This document shows positions 19,488 to 30,085 of a stretch of 30,085 bases of DNA, piece after piece (the stretch's first letter is position 1; every line of letters begins with the position of its first letter). Below the pieces are notes generated by a model, which was not told where the DNA came from, searched no databases, and saw only the letters and a list, made by a program, of their open reading frames with translations. The translations under genes were made by a program, and so were the position numbers. Origin of the DNA: Daldinia sp. FL1419 (lineage: Eukaryota; Ascomycota; Sordariomycetes; Xylariales; Hypoxylaceae); contig MU623596.1 in the NCBI GenBank assembly GCA_025201765.1, positions 1 to 30,085 on the forward strand, in the 5' to 3' direction.

Positions 19488-22230
19488 GAATTTTATATCA
19501 TCTTAACCATTTAACCCCCCTCGTATTGACGATGTGCTTGGGTTTGTCAGGACGAGCTCAACTGCTTATGTAAATGCCATATAACCAAGAGATCCCGACA
19601 GCATAAGCTCATCGTCGACCGGGAATATGGCATGCAATTAATTATTGTAAGAAATATAATTGAGCTTTATATTAAAAGCATGCCGGCTTCCGTCGTAACT
19701 ACCGCCGATCCCACGACGTTGAAAGAAGCCTCTAAAGACTCACTTGGGTGCAATATTTATTAACCCGGAGAGCAGTCAAGGATACCTGCGTCACTTCATG
19801 GTTTCCCCAGGTTTTCGCCTGGTAAAATAAGGCGGGATGTCCCTGCGAAGTTACAGTGAAACCTGCAGGTTGTCGCTATAAATTAGTAACCTAATTCCTT
19901 CGAATGTCTGAGTTAGGCCGTCCTCACGTAGCCGGGGATGCTGTACGCAGAGGATAAATGGACGTAGGTGTACCCCGAAGAAACTTGGCGCCACGCCAAA
20001 ATGCCGATGCGACAGAACTAATATTTCTTATGGCCAAGACTTGATAAAGATATAGCAATAGCGAGGCTAGCGAGGCTGACGATTGCATGTTGTATGGTAA
20101 TCTCTAGGTCAGCTGAAGGAGTTGCTCCGTGTTATTATTGGGTGTACTGGGAGACTCGAAAGGATGGCTCGGGGATCTAGCGACATGGAGAGGAGAGAAA
20201 ATGCCACGCCAGCAACACGCCAGCTAGACGTTAATACCTCATCGTTGATCCGATCGAAATAATCGGAAAGATGGGTCTGAAGGGTCCGATAGTTAATACT
20301 TATTAGAACTCTTTAGGAGGTATACAGAGCCTCATGACCTAGGTTATGACCTTAGGTGTGATTGACCCCAAAGGGGAAAATGTGTTGGGCTCGAAGCCAA
20401 GGCGGTATTAGAAGGTAAGCAAAATACGTTTCGCATAGGTACTGTCTTGCTGGCTTGCTACAAATTAAATTACAAGGTTTGCTTCTTCTTTTTTTTCGAT
20501 ACTGACTGCCTAATCGAGCCTGCCGGTGACATATATATCAATCCGTAGTGGGGTAGGTGAGCATGTCATAGCCAGGACCTATTGTGTTAGCCAGATTGCC
20601 TGTAGATTACTGAAGCTTGACCGCGGTAAAGGTTCAAAGTTAAAGTTAAAAAGTCAAATCTTCTAGTTACGGTTAGTTAGTTGATTGTTACCCTGGCCCT
20701 CTTTGATTGGTTGTCACGCCGCGGTCTAGATGCTGCGTACCTCTACATATTAAGGATCGCTTCGAGGGCCAGTAAGAATACTTTTCCCTACGATGGTAGT
20801 CTATCAGTCTATCAGATCTTTGTTTAGGAAGTTAGTCGGAAGATTTTAGCCGCGGTGGGGAGGATGAGCGCTTCTGGATGCATTATCGTTAGATTTGTCG
20901 CACTGAAGGTGGAACAAATATGATAAGTGTATACAGTTGAGATCTTTCATATGCTGACAAGTCGCTGACACAATCTCTATCTATCTGACAAATCGTCATG
21001 ATTTCTAAAGACGTAAGGGGTCTTAATTTGCACAGCTAAGCGAAACACTGCCCAACCTTCAAGACGTACTCGATGCTGATCTGAGGGCGACGCGTCGGGA
21101 TTCTTACGCCCCAGGGACCTGGTAATCAGAATTACATGTGGAGAATGCCAAGTGCTAAAATTCCGCGATCACGTATGTCAATTAAGCCCGACATGACGTC
21201 TCACCTCTGAACAGGTGTAGATAGACCTCGTGGCGGTACTTTGACCTACCAAGTAACGCAATCCGATTCTTCGGTAGTTTGTGGCGTGGTAGATAGATCC
21301 AACCGTAACACAGTTTAACTGTCTTGGGGGTATATCGATTTAGTGAGCCCAATGATCGCAAACTTTGTGAGTGTTCTAGTTTTGATAGTAAAGTTTCCTG
21401 TAGTGTCCAAGGAACTGGGCACATTGCAGATCCGTAGAGCTGGGAACCTATGCCTCAACACCCGAACGTTCACCCGGGAGATTCACTCAGGATTCGGACG
21501 GTTTCCATGAGGTTCAACGGCAGGATCACGAAGCATCTGAGGCGTGAAATTTTAGGAAATACTCGGATTCCTAAGGTAAGGGGCGTCGATCCTTGAACGG
21601 AAAGTCCCCACCGAAAAATGAAGACTTCATAGGTAGAGAATTACCAATTTCATATCCCAATCAGGATAAAGATTTGTCGACGGCTGTGAACCGTCCGGAA
21701 TTTCGACAAGGTCCATAAGACCGATGTGTTTATCCATATTACCATTTGGCCTCCGACAGCAAAGTAGCTGGTTTGGGGTGACGAACAAGGTTATCGTGGG
21801 GTTACCAAGCGGAAAATAGAAGTTGAAAAAGGAAAGAAATCAAGGAATGGGACGAATCATAAGAGAGTTCCGCTACCTAGGGCTGCGAGGGTAAGTAAGT
21901 ACCTAGGTCCCTAGGTAGTATTGTACGTACTTCCCATTCAACTCTATTTGGGGCACGGAACAGGGCATAGGTTGTTGCGGTTTACAGTAGGTTACCTACT
22001 AGGAGGTACTAGGAGGAACCTCCTTATCTAGGTATGTAGGTACCTAGGTGATAGCTTAGATACAGGTGACTTGAGCACTAAACTATGGCTCTGAATTAAG
22101 GCCCCTGCTAGACTGCTACCCTACCTGTCAGATACGTGTGTGTGGATTTAGTATGATTGTTCTAAGATTCTAACTATGTCACGGATGTGATCCGAATAGC
22201 TTTATATAGGCCCTATGGGCCCTCATATAA
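19488..22230. other. Gene-poor distal part of the gene block
   Basis: About 2.7 kb of ordinary composition with no supported gene. The longest open stretch (21182-21424, minus) has no recognisable domain or splice context. Visible features are a small inverted repeat CCAGG TTTTCG CCTGG near 19806-19821, and clusters of TAGGTACC-type words at 21889-22050. The sequence turns sharply to near-pure AT just after 22260. Confidence 0.5.
21889..22050. repeat. TAGGTACC-type low-complexity tracts
   Basis: Two dense runs (21889-21930 and 21987-22050) are built from overlapping GTAGGTA, TACCTAGG, CTAGGAGGTA and AGTACCTAGG words, both strands mixed. Shorter examples lie at 12786-12810, 15104-15110 and 15252-15270, all outside genes. 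They are simple sequence rather than a transposon; function unknown. Confidence 0.6.
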
Positions 22231-22233
22231 CCA

Positions 22234-22257
22234 TTAGGGTTTAGGGTTAGGGTTAGG
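22234..22257 (+). repeat. Interstitial telomere-like repeat, (TTAGGG)n
   Basis: The tract holds TTAGGG, one extra T, then TTAGGG, TTAGGG and TTAGG: 24 bases of the standard fungal telomere repeat. It lies about 10-20 bases from the point where ordinary composition gives way to AT-rich DNA, and just after a GGCCC TAT GGGCC inverted repeat (22209-22221). The G-rich strand points rightward. Confidence 0.85.
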
Positions 22258-25200
22258 ACTTATAGGCCTTTATCTATTATATAATAATGCCTTTTATATA
22301 AGAAAGAAAATAATATTTTTATTATATTTAAATAATATCTTTTAATTATTAAAAATATAATAATATTTTTTTTTTTTTAAATATATTAATAAATTTTTAA
22401 TAAGAAATTTATAATATTTATATAAAATTATTTTTTTTTTTTATTTATAATTATTTATTAATTTGTTTTTTTTTTTACTTAAATTCTTCTTTATTATCTA
22501 TTTAATATATTCTAAATTAAAACCTTTATATTTAATTAAATATTTATTATTTTATTTATTTAAAATATAATATTAATATAATTTAAATAAAATTTTATTG
22601 GGGTATAATAATTAACAATTAAATATATTTATAAATAGGGCAAATTCAAAATAATTTATTAATATAATATTATATATTTTATAATATTTAAGAAATTTAA
22701 ATTAATATATAAAATAATTAATATATTTAATTATATAAAATGGATTAATATATTATTATTTAAATTTTTTTTTAAAAATAGAAGTTATAAGGATATTATA
22801 ATTTTTATATAAATATAAAAAAATTTTATTATTAAATTTAAAAAAAATTAATTTATATTTTATATTATAATATTATTTTATTATTATAATTATAATAGTA
22901 ATTATATTATATATTTTTATTTGGGATTTTAAAATTCTAATTAGATTTGGGGCAGATAGAAATTGATATATATTGTTTGGTATAAATTTGTATAAAATTT
23001 TAAAGGAATTAATTTAAATTATGGATATACATATAAAATTAATTTTATATTATAAATATAGAATATAATCTTTTTATTTTATATTATCCTTCAATATATA
23101 TAAATAGTACCAAAAGGTAAATTTAATCTGGAAAATAAATTATTTATTTTATCCATTAATTTAAAAATAATATATTATTATGTATAAAAGTTTAATATTG
23201 GTACGCAATTAAAACTATTTCTAAAAATTAATAAAAAATTTTGGGTCTTTATTAAAAATAATAACTTTTAATATTTTTTAATTCTTAAATAATAGGTTAT
23301 TATAATAAATATTTACCTATTATAATATTATAAAATCATATTTTTTAGGAATTATTATAATTATTTTGAAAAATTTATTAATTATTATATTTAAAATATT
23401 TTCATTTTTGTAATTTTTGGGGATATTAAAAGTTATATTTATTGTAATTATATGGAATAAATATGGTAGGTTAATAATAAATTAGAAGGAATTGTGGGAT
23501 TAATAGTTTTATAATTATATAATAGAATATTTAAAATAAATATTAATAAATCTTTTAAATTCCTTTAAATTAATAATAAAAAAAAAAAATATATTTTTTA
23601 TTTTTCTATAATTAAAATAATTTTTTTTATATATTATTTTAAAAATTTTAAAGTAATATAAATGAAGAATGTAAAAATAATCTTATATTTTTAAAGTTTT
23701 TTATAATAAATTATTTTATATTATAAATGATAAAATAATGATATTATTATTAAAATATTAATTATTTTTAATAATATTAAAAATTATTTGCCATTTAAAA
23801 TCTTATAAATAACTTTATTAAAATTTTAATTAAAATTTTGGGTTAATTTATATAAATATTATTCTTTTGGTATTGAGGGAGGTATTAAATGCAATATAAA
23901 GAAGAATTGTAGTTAGTTATAGAGTGGGTAAGATATATTTTAAATATGTGTATATGATTTTCTTATTAAAGTTAATTTAATATTTATTTTTATTATTAAA
24001 AAAAATATTAAAACTTCTTTTATTATTATTAATAATTTTTTTATAGTAAAGAAATATAAAAATATATTTAGGATAATATATAATTTTTCAAATTTATATA
24101 TAATAATAAATATAAATTTATTAATATATTCCATAACTTGTATAAGGTAAAGATTTTTGTTATTTAATGTTGTTGAATTTATAAGGTTAATATAACAAAT
24201 TATTCCTATAATGGTTTAATAATTTGTAAAAATGAAGATATTAATAATAATTATATCTATATAATATTTAATTTTTTTTAAAATTTATATAAAATTAAGA
24301 ATTTTTATTTTAATTAACTAATATTTTTATTTGATAAGGGTAAGGATTTGGAATAAAAAAATAATTAAATAAATTGTAATTTAAGAAATATAAATTAAAA
24401 TTTTCCTATTTTTAAGAAGAAAAAAGATGGTTTTTTTATTAATATAATAAATTAAAATATTAATATTTTTATAAAATATATTGAAATTAATATAAAATGG
24501 TTGGTTAAGATTATAAAAATATAAAATTATATATTTTATTAAGGTATTTTTAAAATTTTCAAAAGATTTTAATTTAATTTTTGTGGGAATATTAATGGAA
24601 ATATTATTAACCTATTTTTTCTAATTTTACTTTTTTTTATTTTTATAAAGGTTTAAATATATTAATATAATTTTGCATTTTTTAAGTAATTTAATAAATT
24701 TGATAAAATAAGGGATATTATTTTATATATATCTAATTAATTTAATAAATATTTCTAAATTTTTTAAAAAAATAGGGAAAATAATTTTTACAATAATAAT
24801 TAAATATTTCTTTATTATAAATAAATTGAAAAAATTAATGAAATAATTTAAAATAATAATATTAAAAAAATTAATAAATAATTTTAAAAAATTAATAAAA
24901 ATATTTTTTAAATATAATAAGGTAAAGATAATAATAAAATCTTTAATATAATTTTTAAAGATTTTTAAAGTAATTATAATATTATTATAATAATAATCTA
25001 TTATTTTAATATTTTTAAATAAAATATTTATTTATTTTTATATATAAATATTATTATTTTTATAATTTATAATTAAATATTAAAAGATATATTAATTTTA
25101 TATTATAATAATTATTAAAGTTTAATAAGTGGAAGGATAAGTTTATTATTGGTAGTAAAAGGTAAGGGTATCTATAATTATTACGAATTTTTTTTTATAA

Positions 25201-26510
25201 ATTTTTATAAATATTATATTTTATAATTTTATAGGGTATATATTATTAAGGTTTATATTATTAAATATATATATATTTATAATTATTTATTTTATTTTAG
25301 TAATTTTTTTGGAATTATTGTTAATAATTTTTATTATTAGTTTAATTAAAGTTTTTTAAATAATAAAAATAAGTATAAAGAAAGGGATGGATTATATAAT
25401 ATGAATAATTTTTTTTATAATTAAAAATTTTTTTAGGATTTTATTTATAAAAGTTTGATTTTTTGTGTTAATGGTGTAAGAATAATATTTTTTAAAAAAT
25501 AAATTTTCCTAATTTAATTTTAAATTAAAACAAATTTATTTTTTTTTGGTAATATTAATAAAATTTTTATTACAAAAAATGTTTTTATTTTTGAATATTA
25601 TATTAAAAAAGTTTTTAATAATTTTAAAATTTTTGGGGTTATTATATATATTAATATTAATAGGGTGTTATTGGGAATTTGGGGTGTGGGAAATAATGAA
25701 ATTGCTTGTATCTTTGATGATATAAGTATTAAAGTTTTTTATATTTAATTTATATAAAATTAATGGGGGAATGTAATTATTATTAATGTAATAATTATGG
25801 AAATTTTATTTTATGAGTTTTAGGTATTTAATAAATATGTTAGTGGAGATGTTAATGGCTTTATGTGTGTTGTTGCAAATAATGATTTTATCTATTTGAT
25901 TATCCGAAATAGTTGTGTAGATAGTGATAAGATTGGTGATGGATTTGAAAATTAAATCTTATTTAAAATGGATATAATGTGATATAGTTAGATAAAAATG
26001 GCATCTAATGGGGATGATGATATGTTTATTAGAAATCATATAAATTTAGTGATAAATTTGGTAGTTGGAAATAATAAATAAAAAAATAATTATCCAATAT
26101 AATTATATAATTATAAATTTTTTTAATAAAATAATATTTATTTACTTATTATTAAAAATATTAATATCAATTAATATATAGGTAAGGAAGCCTTTAATAA
26201 AAGTAATTTTTCTTATAAATGAAATAATGATAGTTTAATCATTTTTATAATTTTTAAAATATAAGGGAAAAATAACATATTTTAATGTAAAAACTTAATT
26301 TTCTATTATTCCTTAAATAAATATTGGAGATGTTTTTATATATATTTTTATGTTTGGATAATGATGCGAAATTTAGATTTTATTGGTTAAAAAATGGGTA
26401 TATCCTATATTTCCGCATATATCTATTTTTAGTTTAATATAGGAATCTACCATTAAAAATAATTTAAAATAAATTTTAATTTTATATATAAAATTTATAT
26501 TAATTTTATA
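22258..26510. other. AT-rich, C-depleted RIP-like DNA of unknown origin
   Basis: About 4.25 kb in which the + strand has almost no C but keeps some G, the pattern of one-sided C-to-T change. I could not identify a transposon protein, LTR pair or terminal inverted repeat. The least damaged part is 25665-26081 (separate entry). The C depletion continues past 26511 into the next retrotransposon without a visible break. The minus-strand open stretches at 23940-24134 and 26373-26591 are compositional artefacts. Confidence 0.6.
25665..26081 (+). pseudogene. Degenerate coding-like stretch of unknown family
   Basis: One + frame can be followed for 139 codons with several internal stops, each explicable as a CAA, CAG or CGA codon changed by C-to-T. 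Readable pieces are GIWGVGNNEIACIFDDISIK and, after 25845, SGDVNGFMCVVANNDF, then RNSCVDSDKIGDGFEN and ASNGDDDMFIRNHINLV. The amino acid mix (Asp, Asn, Gly, Val) is unlike the Ile/Phe/Leu noise around it. The same frame may extend upstream to about 25560. I do not recognise the family. IFDDI recalls the YxDD box of reverse transcriptases, but the surrounding RT motifs are absent, so I do not call it. Confidence 0.4.
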
Positions 26511-26689
26511 TGTAAGAATGTTGGTCATGTGACCATGGTGGTATAGACCTATTTTAATCTTATATTTAGTTTTATGTATTTTGGTTTCCAATTAAAATAT
26601 ATTTTTTTTTAGAATAACTACTTTTATTGAATTAATATAAATATCCTTATTTTTATTATTATATGTAATGGTACTTTGTTTATTTAATA
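26511..26689 (+). repeat. 5' LTR of copia element B
   Basis: It begins TGTAAGAATGTTGGTCATG and ends TATTTAATA, ungapped against both LTRs of element A over 179 bases. It retains CATGTGACCATGGTGG, the least altered version of this word among the three LTRs. Confidence 0.9.
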
Positions 26690-27959
26690 TTAATTAGTGA
26701 TTAATGATAAGTTGATTATAGATTAGTTAGGTACTTAAAAGGGAGGAGATAGTTTTAACGTTGAATTTTAATGAGAAAAGGTGAATAACCTTGAGATTTT
26801 ATATTTTAGTATATGGTTTTAAGCCTGAAATTTTATGTTATTATATATGGTTTTAAGAATAACTTATGTTAATTTAAGATTTTTGAAAGGTGGAAATAAT
26901 TTTAACATTAAATCTATAATTTGAAATATATGTTTATTATATATAAATAAGTGATATTAAGGTTTTTTTTATTAGTAAAATGGTTTTGGGGAAATTTATA
27001 TTAATTGAATTATTATATATTTATTATATATTTATATTTATAATATATATTTGTATTTATTATAATATTATAATATGTTAAAAAAAAGTAATAATATTAA
27101 AAATTACATTATATTTTTATTTTATTAATAAATTTTAAATTCTATTTAAATTTTTTTTCTAATTTTATTTAAAAAATTTTATATATTATAATTATAATTG
27201 TTATTATTTAAAAGTTTAGTATTTGAGGAAAGAATAGTTTAGTATTTTGTAAAGTAATTTTATAAAATAAGATTGGTATAGTTTTTTTTTATAATAATAT
27301 ATTTATTTATCTTTTTTTTTTATTATTTTTTTATTATAATAATTAATATTTTTATTATTTTAATTATAATATTATATTTTACCTATTCTTTCTAAATTTG
27401 TTACAATTAATAATTAATATAATTAAATTAATAAAGGAGTTTTAATTAAAATATATTGATAATAAATAATTAGATATTGATTTTAATATTATTAATATAA
27501 TAATTATTTTAATAGCCTAAATTAATATATATATGGTTAAAAATATGATAAATTATAATGAAAATATAATTAATAAAGGTTTGTGGCATATTTTTAAAAA
27601 TAATTTTTATAATTAGACTCTAACCTATTTTATTAAGATTTAACATTTATTATATATTAGAATTAAGGAATATCTTAAATTTTATAATGTTTTTATTAGA
27701 ATAATATAAAATAATTTATATATATTTATAATTATTATTAATGTAGATTTATTTTTTAAATTCTTTTAAAATAAAATAAATAATTTATTAAAAACCCATT
27801 CTTTTAAATTTAAATTTTTAATTAATCCAATATATTTACATTTATTAGAAATTATAATAAAGGTTATTACAATTAAAATAAAATTAATAATAGTAATATT
27901 AATATTATAATTTTTAATTATAATTATATAACTTTATTTAATATAATTTATAAATCTTT

Positions 27960-29055
27960 AATTAATATTTTAAATATTTTAATTAGTTTTAGCATTTTAA
28001 CCAATTCCAGCATTTTAGTCTATTCCAGCACCTCAGTCTGTTCCAACACTTTAACAGGTTCTATAAATCCCTTAAACACTATAACAACCAATACCTCCAA
28101 TATAATAATAAACAATCCCTTAAACATTTTAAATACCCCAACAAGCTCAAACAGTTCCTCAATATTAACTAACCCAAATATTCCCAATAAATAACCTTAT
28201 ATAATAAAATTAATATATAAGTAATATAAAGGCTTAATTAGGAATAACATAACAATTTATTGTAAAATCATTTATTTACAGATAAAAAAAGTAATTAATA
28301 ATATAAAAATCTTAATTTTTTAATTTATTAATTAAATTATACCCTAATAATAATTTTAAATTTAAAAACAAAAAATATAAAATATTAAATAAATAAATCC
28401 AAATTTTCTTATTTTATTATTACAAATTTGGAATTAAACCCAATTTATATACTAATACCTATAATATTATATTAAAAAAAATAATTTTAAAATTTTTCCA
28501 TAAATATTTTATACAATAAGATTTTAATTTTAATATAATAATTAATAAAATATACAACTTCTTCTATATTAATAAGAATTTTTAAATGTACATATCCGAA
28601 TAAAAGAACATAACAATTAAGAATATTATATAAAATAATTTTGGAAAAATTCTACCTAAATACCTTAAAATATTAATCACTTAAATACAATATATTTATA
28701 AAGGTTTATTAATTAATTATATTGAGGAAATCCACTTTAAAGAAGGTTTATACCATACTATATAAAGATATCTAACATTCCTACCCATTTTTCTTCAATA
28801 ATCCAATACATTTAAGAACATTTATACCAATCTTCAAATAATAGTAAATAATATATATCAAAATTTTTTTAACAAATATAAAATAAAAAACAATTACTAT
28901 TATACTAATCAAATTTATTAAAATAACTAAAAACCCTACCAAACAAATTAAAACAAAAATAAATATTTTAATAATTAAAAATATTTTAATAATAAAAATA
29001 AAAAAAAAAAATATTTCATTTATGGTAAATTAAACTATTAATTTACTAAACACCT
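27960..29055 (+). pseudogene. Degenerate gag of copia element B
   Basis: Same layout as gag of copy A. The N-terminal Pro/Gln tract reads, for example, IPAPQSVP near 28024-28047, where copy A has stops. The capsid stretch starts near 28415. The zinc knuckle at 29012-29053 reads Y-F-I-Y-G-K-L-N-Y-stop-F-T-K-H; its His is intact while copy A has Tyr, and its first Cys is lost while copy A keeps it. The two copies have therefore lost different residues, which supports the assignment. The start cannot be fixed. Confidence 0.75.
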
Positions 29056-30085
29056 TATATATAAATAACATAATAAATGTAATAAATAATATCAATATAT
29101 ACAAGAACAAAAAATGGGAAATACCAAAAAAAATTTCATAACCTTTTTTATCAATTATAAAAAAATTAATATTAATTATAGCAACAACAATGCTAATAAC
29201 AATAATAACAATTTTAATATATAATATATATAATATATTAATAATAAATATAATAATAATAATCAAATTTAATCACTAATTATACAATACCTTATAAATT
29301 ATAATAAAATTAATAATTCCCAAATTATTAATATTTTTATAAATTAAACAATTTTTTATACATTTATTATAATAAATATTTTTAATAATAATTATAAACA
29401 TTTTTCAGATATAACCTTAAATCCCCCTTCCACATTTTACCTTAAAAATTAATATTCTTATATATTTTAAAATATTTTACTTAATATTAGAACAGCTAAA
29501 ATATTATTAAAAAATAAAATATAAATAAAAATATTATAATATATATATTCTAATATTAAAATAAATATATCTATAATAAAAACATATATTATATAATTTA
29601 ATAATCATTTAAAGTAAAAGAATTTTAATACTATTAATATACTTATTTCATTTAAAACTATCCAATTTTATATTATACCTTATAATATACTATTCCTATT
29701 ATATCTTCATAATATAAATTATTTAGAAATCTTTTTGAATAATGTTAAAAACGTACTTATTTACAAAAATAAATACTACCCTATTATTTAAAAATGGGAA
29801 TATTCATAATTTTTACTTAATAATAAAGAATAAATAATTATATATTATTATTTAATTAAAGAAAAATTATAATAAATACACAAATATTTTAGTTACCTAA
29901 TTATAAACTAACTTTATTATATTTTTATAAAAATTAAATATAATAAATTAAATTAAATAATTATTAAAAAAATTAATAAATACTATCACCAATATTAAAT
30001 ATATAATAATATATTAAAATAATTTAAATTCATTATAAAAAATAATATTAATTTTAATTATAATATTTATATTAATATAATATAT

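Larger units (their letters stand above)
26511..30085 (+). mobile_element. Ty1/copia retrotransposon copy B, 5' half, truncated by window end
   Basis: This copy is collinear with 1112-4683 of element A, in the same orientation, with a net 3-base length difference over ~3.57 kb. The 179-base 5' LTR is followed by the same leader, Pro/Gln-rich gag and CCHC knuckle. In the parts I aligned by eye, all mismatches are C/T or G/A transitions. The first ~1.45 kb keep G and lack C; after about 27.96 kb the + strand keeps C and lacks G. Integrase, RT and the 3' LTR must lie beyond the window. The five bases before the LTR are TTATA; the matching duplication cannot be seen. Confidence 0.92.

Noticed and set aside
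21182..21424. 80-codon minus-strand open frame
   Set aside because: No motif, no homologue recalled and no convincing start context; length is within chance for this composition.
25707..25730. IFDDI as a reverse transcriptase YxDD box
   Set aside because: None of the flanking RT motifs can be found in the same frame, and DD pairs are common in this stretch.
22258..26510. Possible mitochondrial insertion because of extreme AT content
   Set aside because: I recognise no mitochondrial gene, tRNA or intron, and the one-strand C depletion continuing into a copia element fits RIP better.

Overview
The window looks like a piece of a filamentous ascomycete (Pezizomycotina) genome with two compartments. 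A gene-bearing block of ordinary base composition (about 9470 to 22260) sits between two extremely AT-rich blocks (1 to 9470 and 22260 to 30085) whose mutations look like repeat-induced point mutation (RIP). Three things support this kind of organism: short GT..AG introns (46-61 bases), mostly with clear CTAAC/CTGAC branch sites; an RTA1-family membrane protein and a Tgl2-type lipase; and repeat copies that differ only by C/T and G/A transitions. I cannot name the species.

Left AT-rich block. A full-length Ty1/copia retrotransposon spans 1112-7938. It has two 179-base LTRs and a perfect 5-base target duplication (TATAA). Its reading frames are wrecked, but parts can still be read on the + strand: Gln/Pro-rich gag with a CCHC knuckle, the integrase C-terminal region, reverse transcriptase and RNase H. 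The order gag, IN, RT, RH is that of copia elements. A separate 124-base solo LTR with its own target duplication (AATTA) lies at 9474-9597, where the AT-rich block meets the gene block.

Gene block. Three genes are well supported. A mitochondrial-type triacylglycerol lipase lies on the minus strand (9757-10882, two introns, catalytic triad present). An RTA1-like seven-helix lipid-transporter-family protein lies on the plus strand (13021-14147, two introns). An intronless 550-residue coiled-coil protein of unknown function lies on the plus strand (16891-18543). A weak two-exon candidate lies on the minus strand at 18995-19487. The rest is long intergenic DNA with TAGGTACC-type tracts. The block ends at an interstitial telomere-like (TTAGGG)n tract at 22234-22257.

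Right AT-rich block. From 22260 to 26510 the + strand is almost free of C and mostly unreadable; a coding-like relic lies at 25665-26081. A second copy of the same copia element starts at 26511 in the same orientation and runs off the end of the window. It is collinear with the first copy for about 3.57 kb. The gene block is therefore flanked by direct copies of one dead retrotransposon. I found no clear novel multi-gene system. The points most worth following up are the copia pair with strand-switching RIP, the telomere-like boundary, the solo LTR, and the orphan coiled-coil gene.
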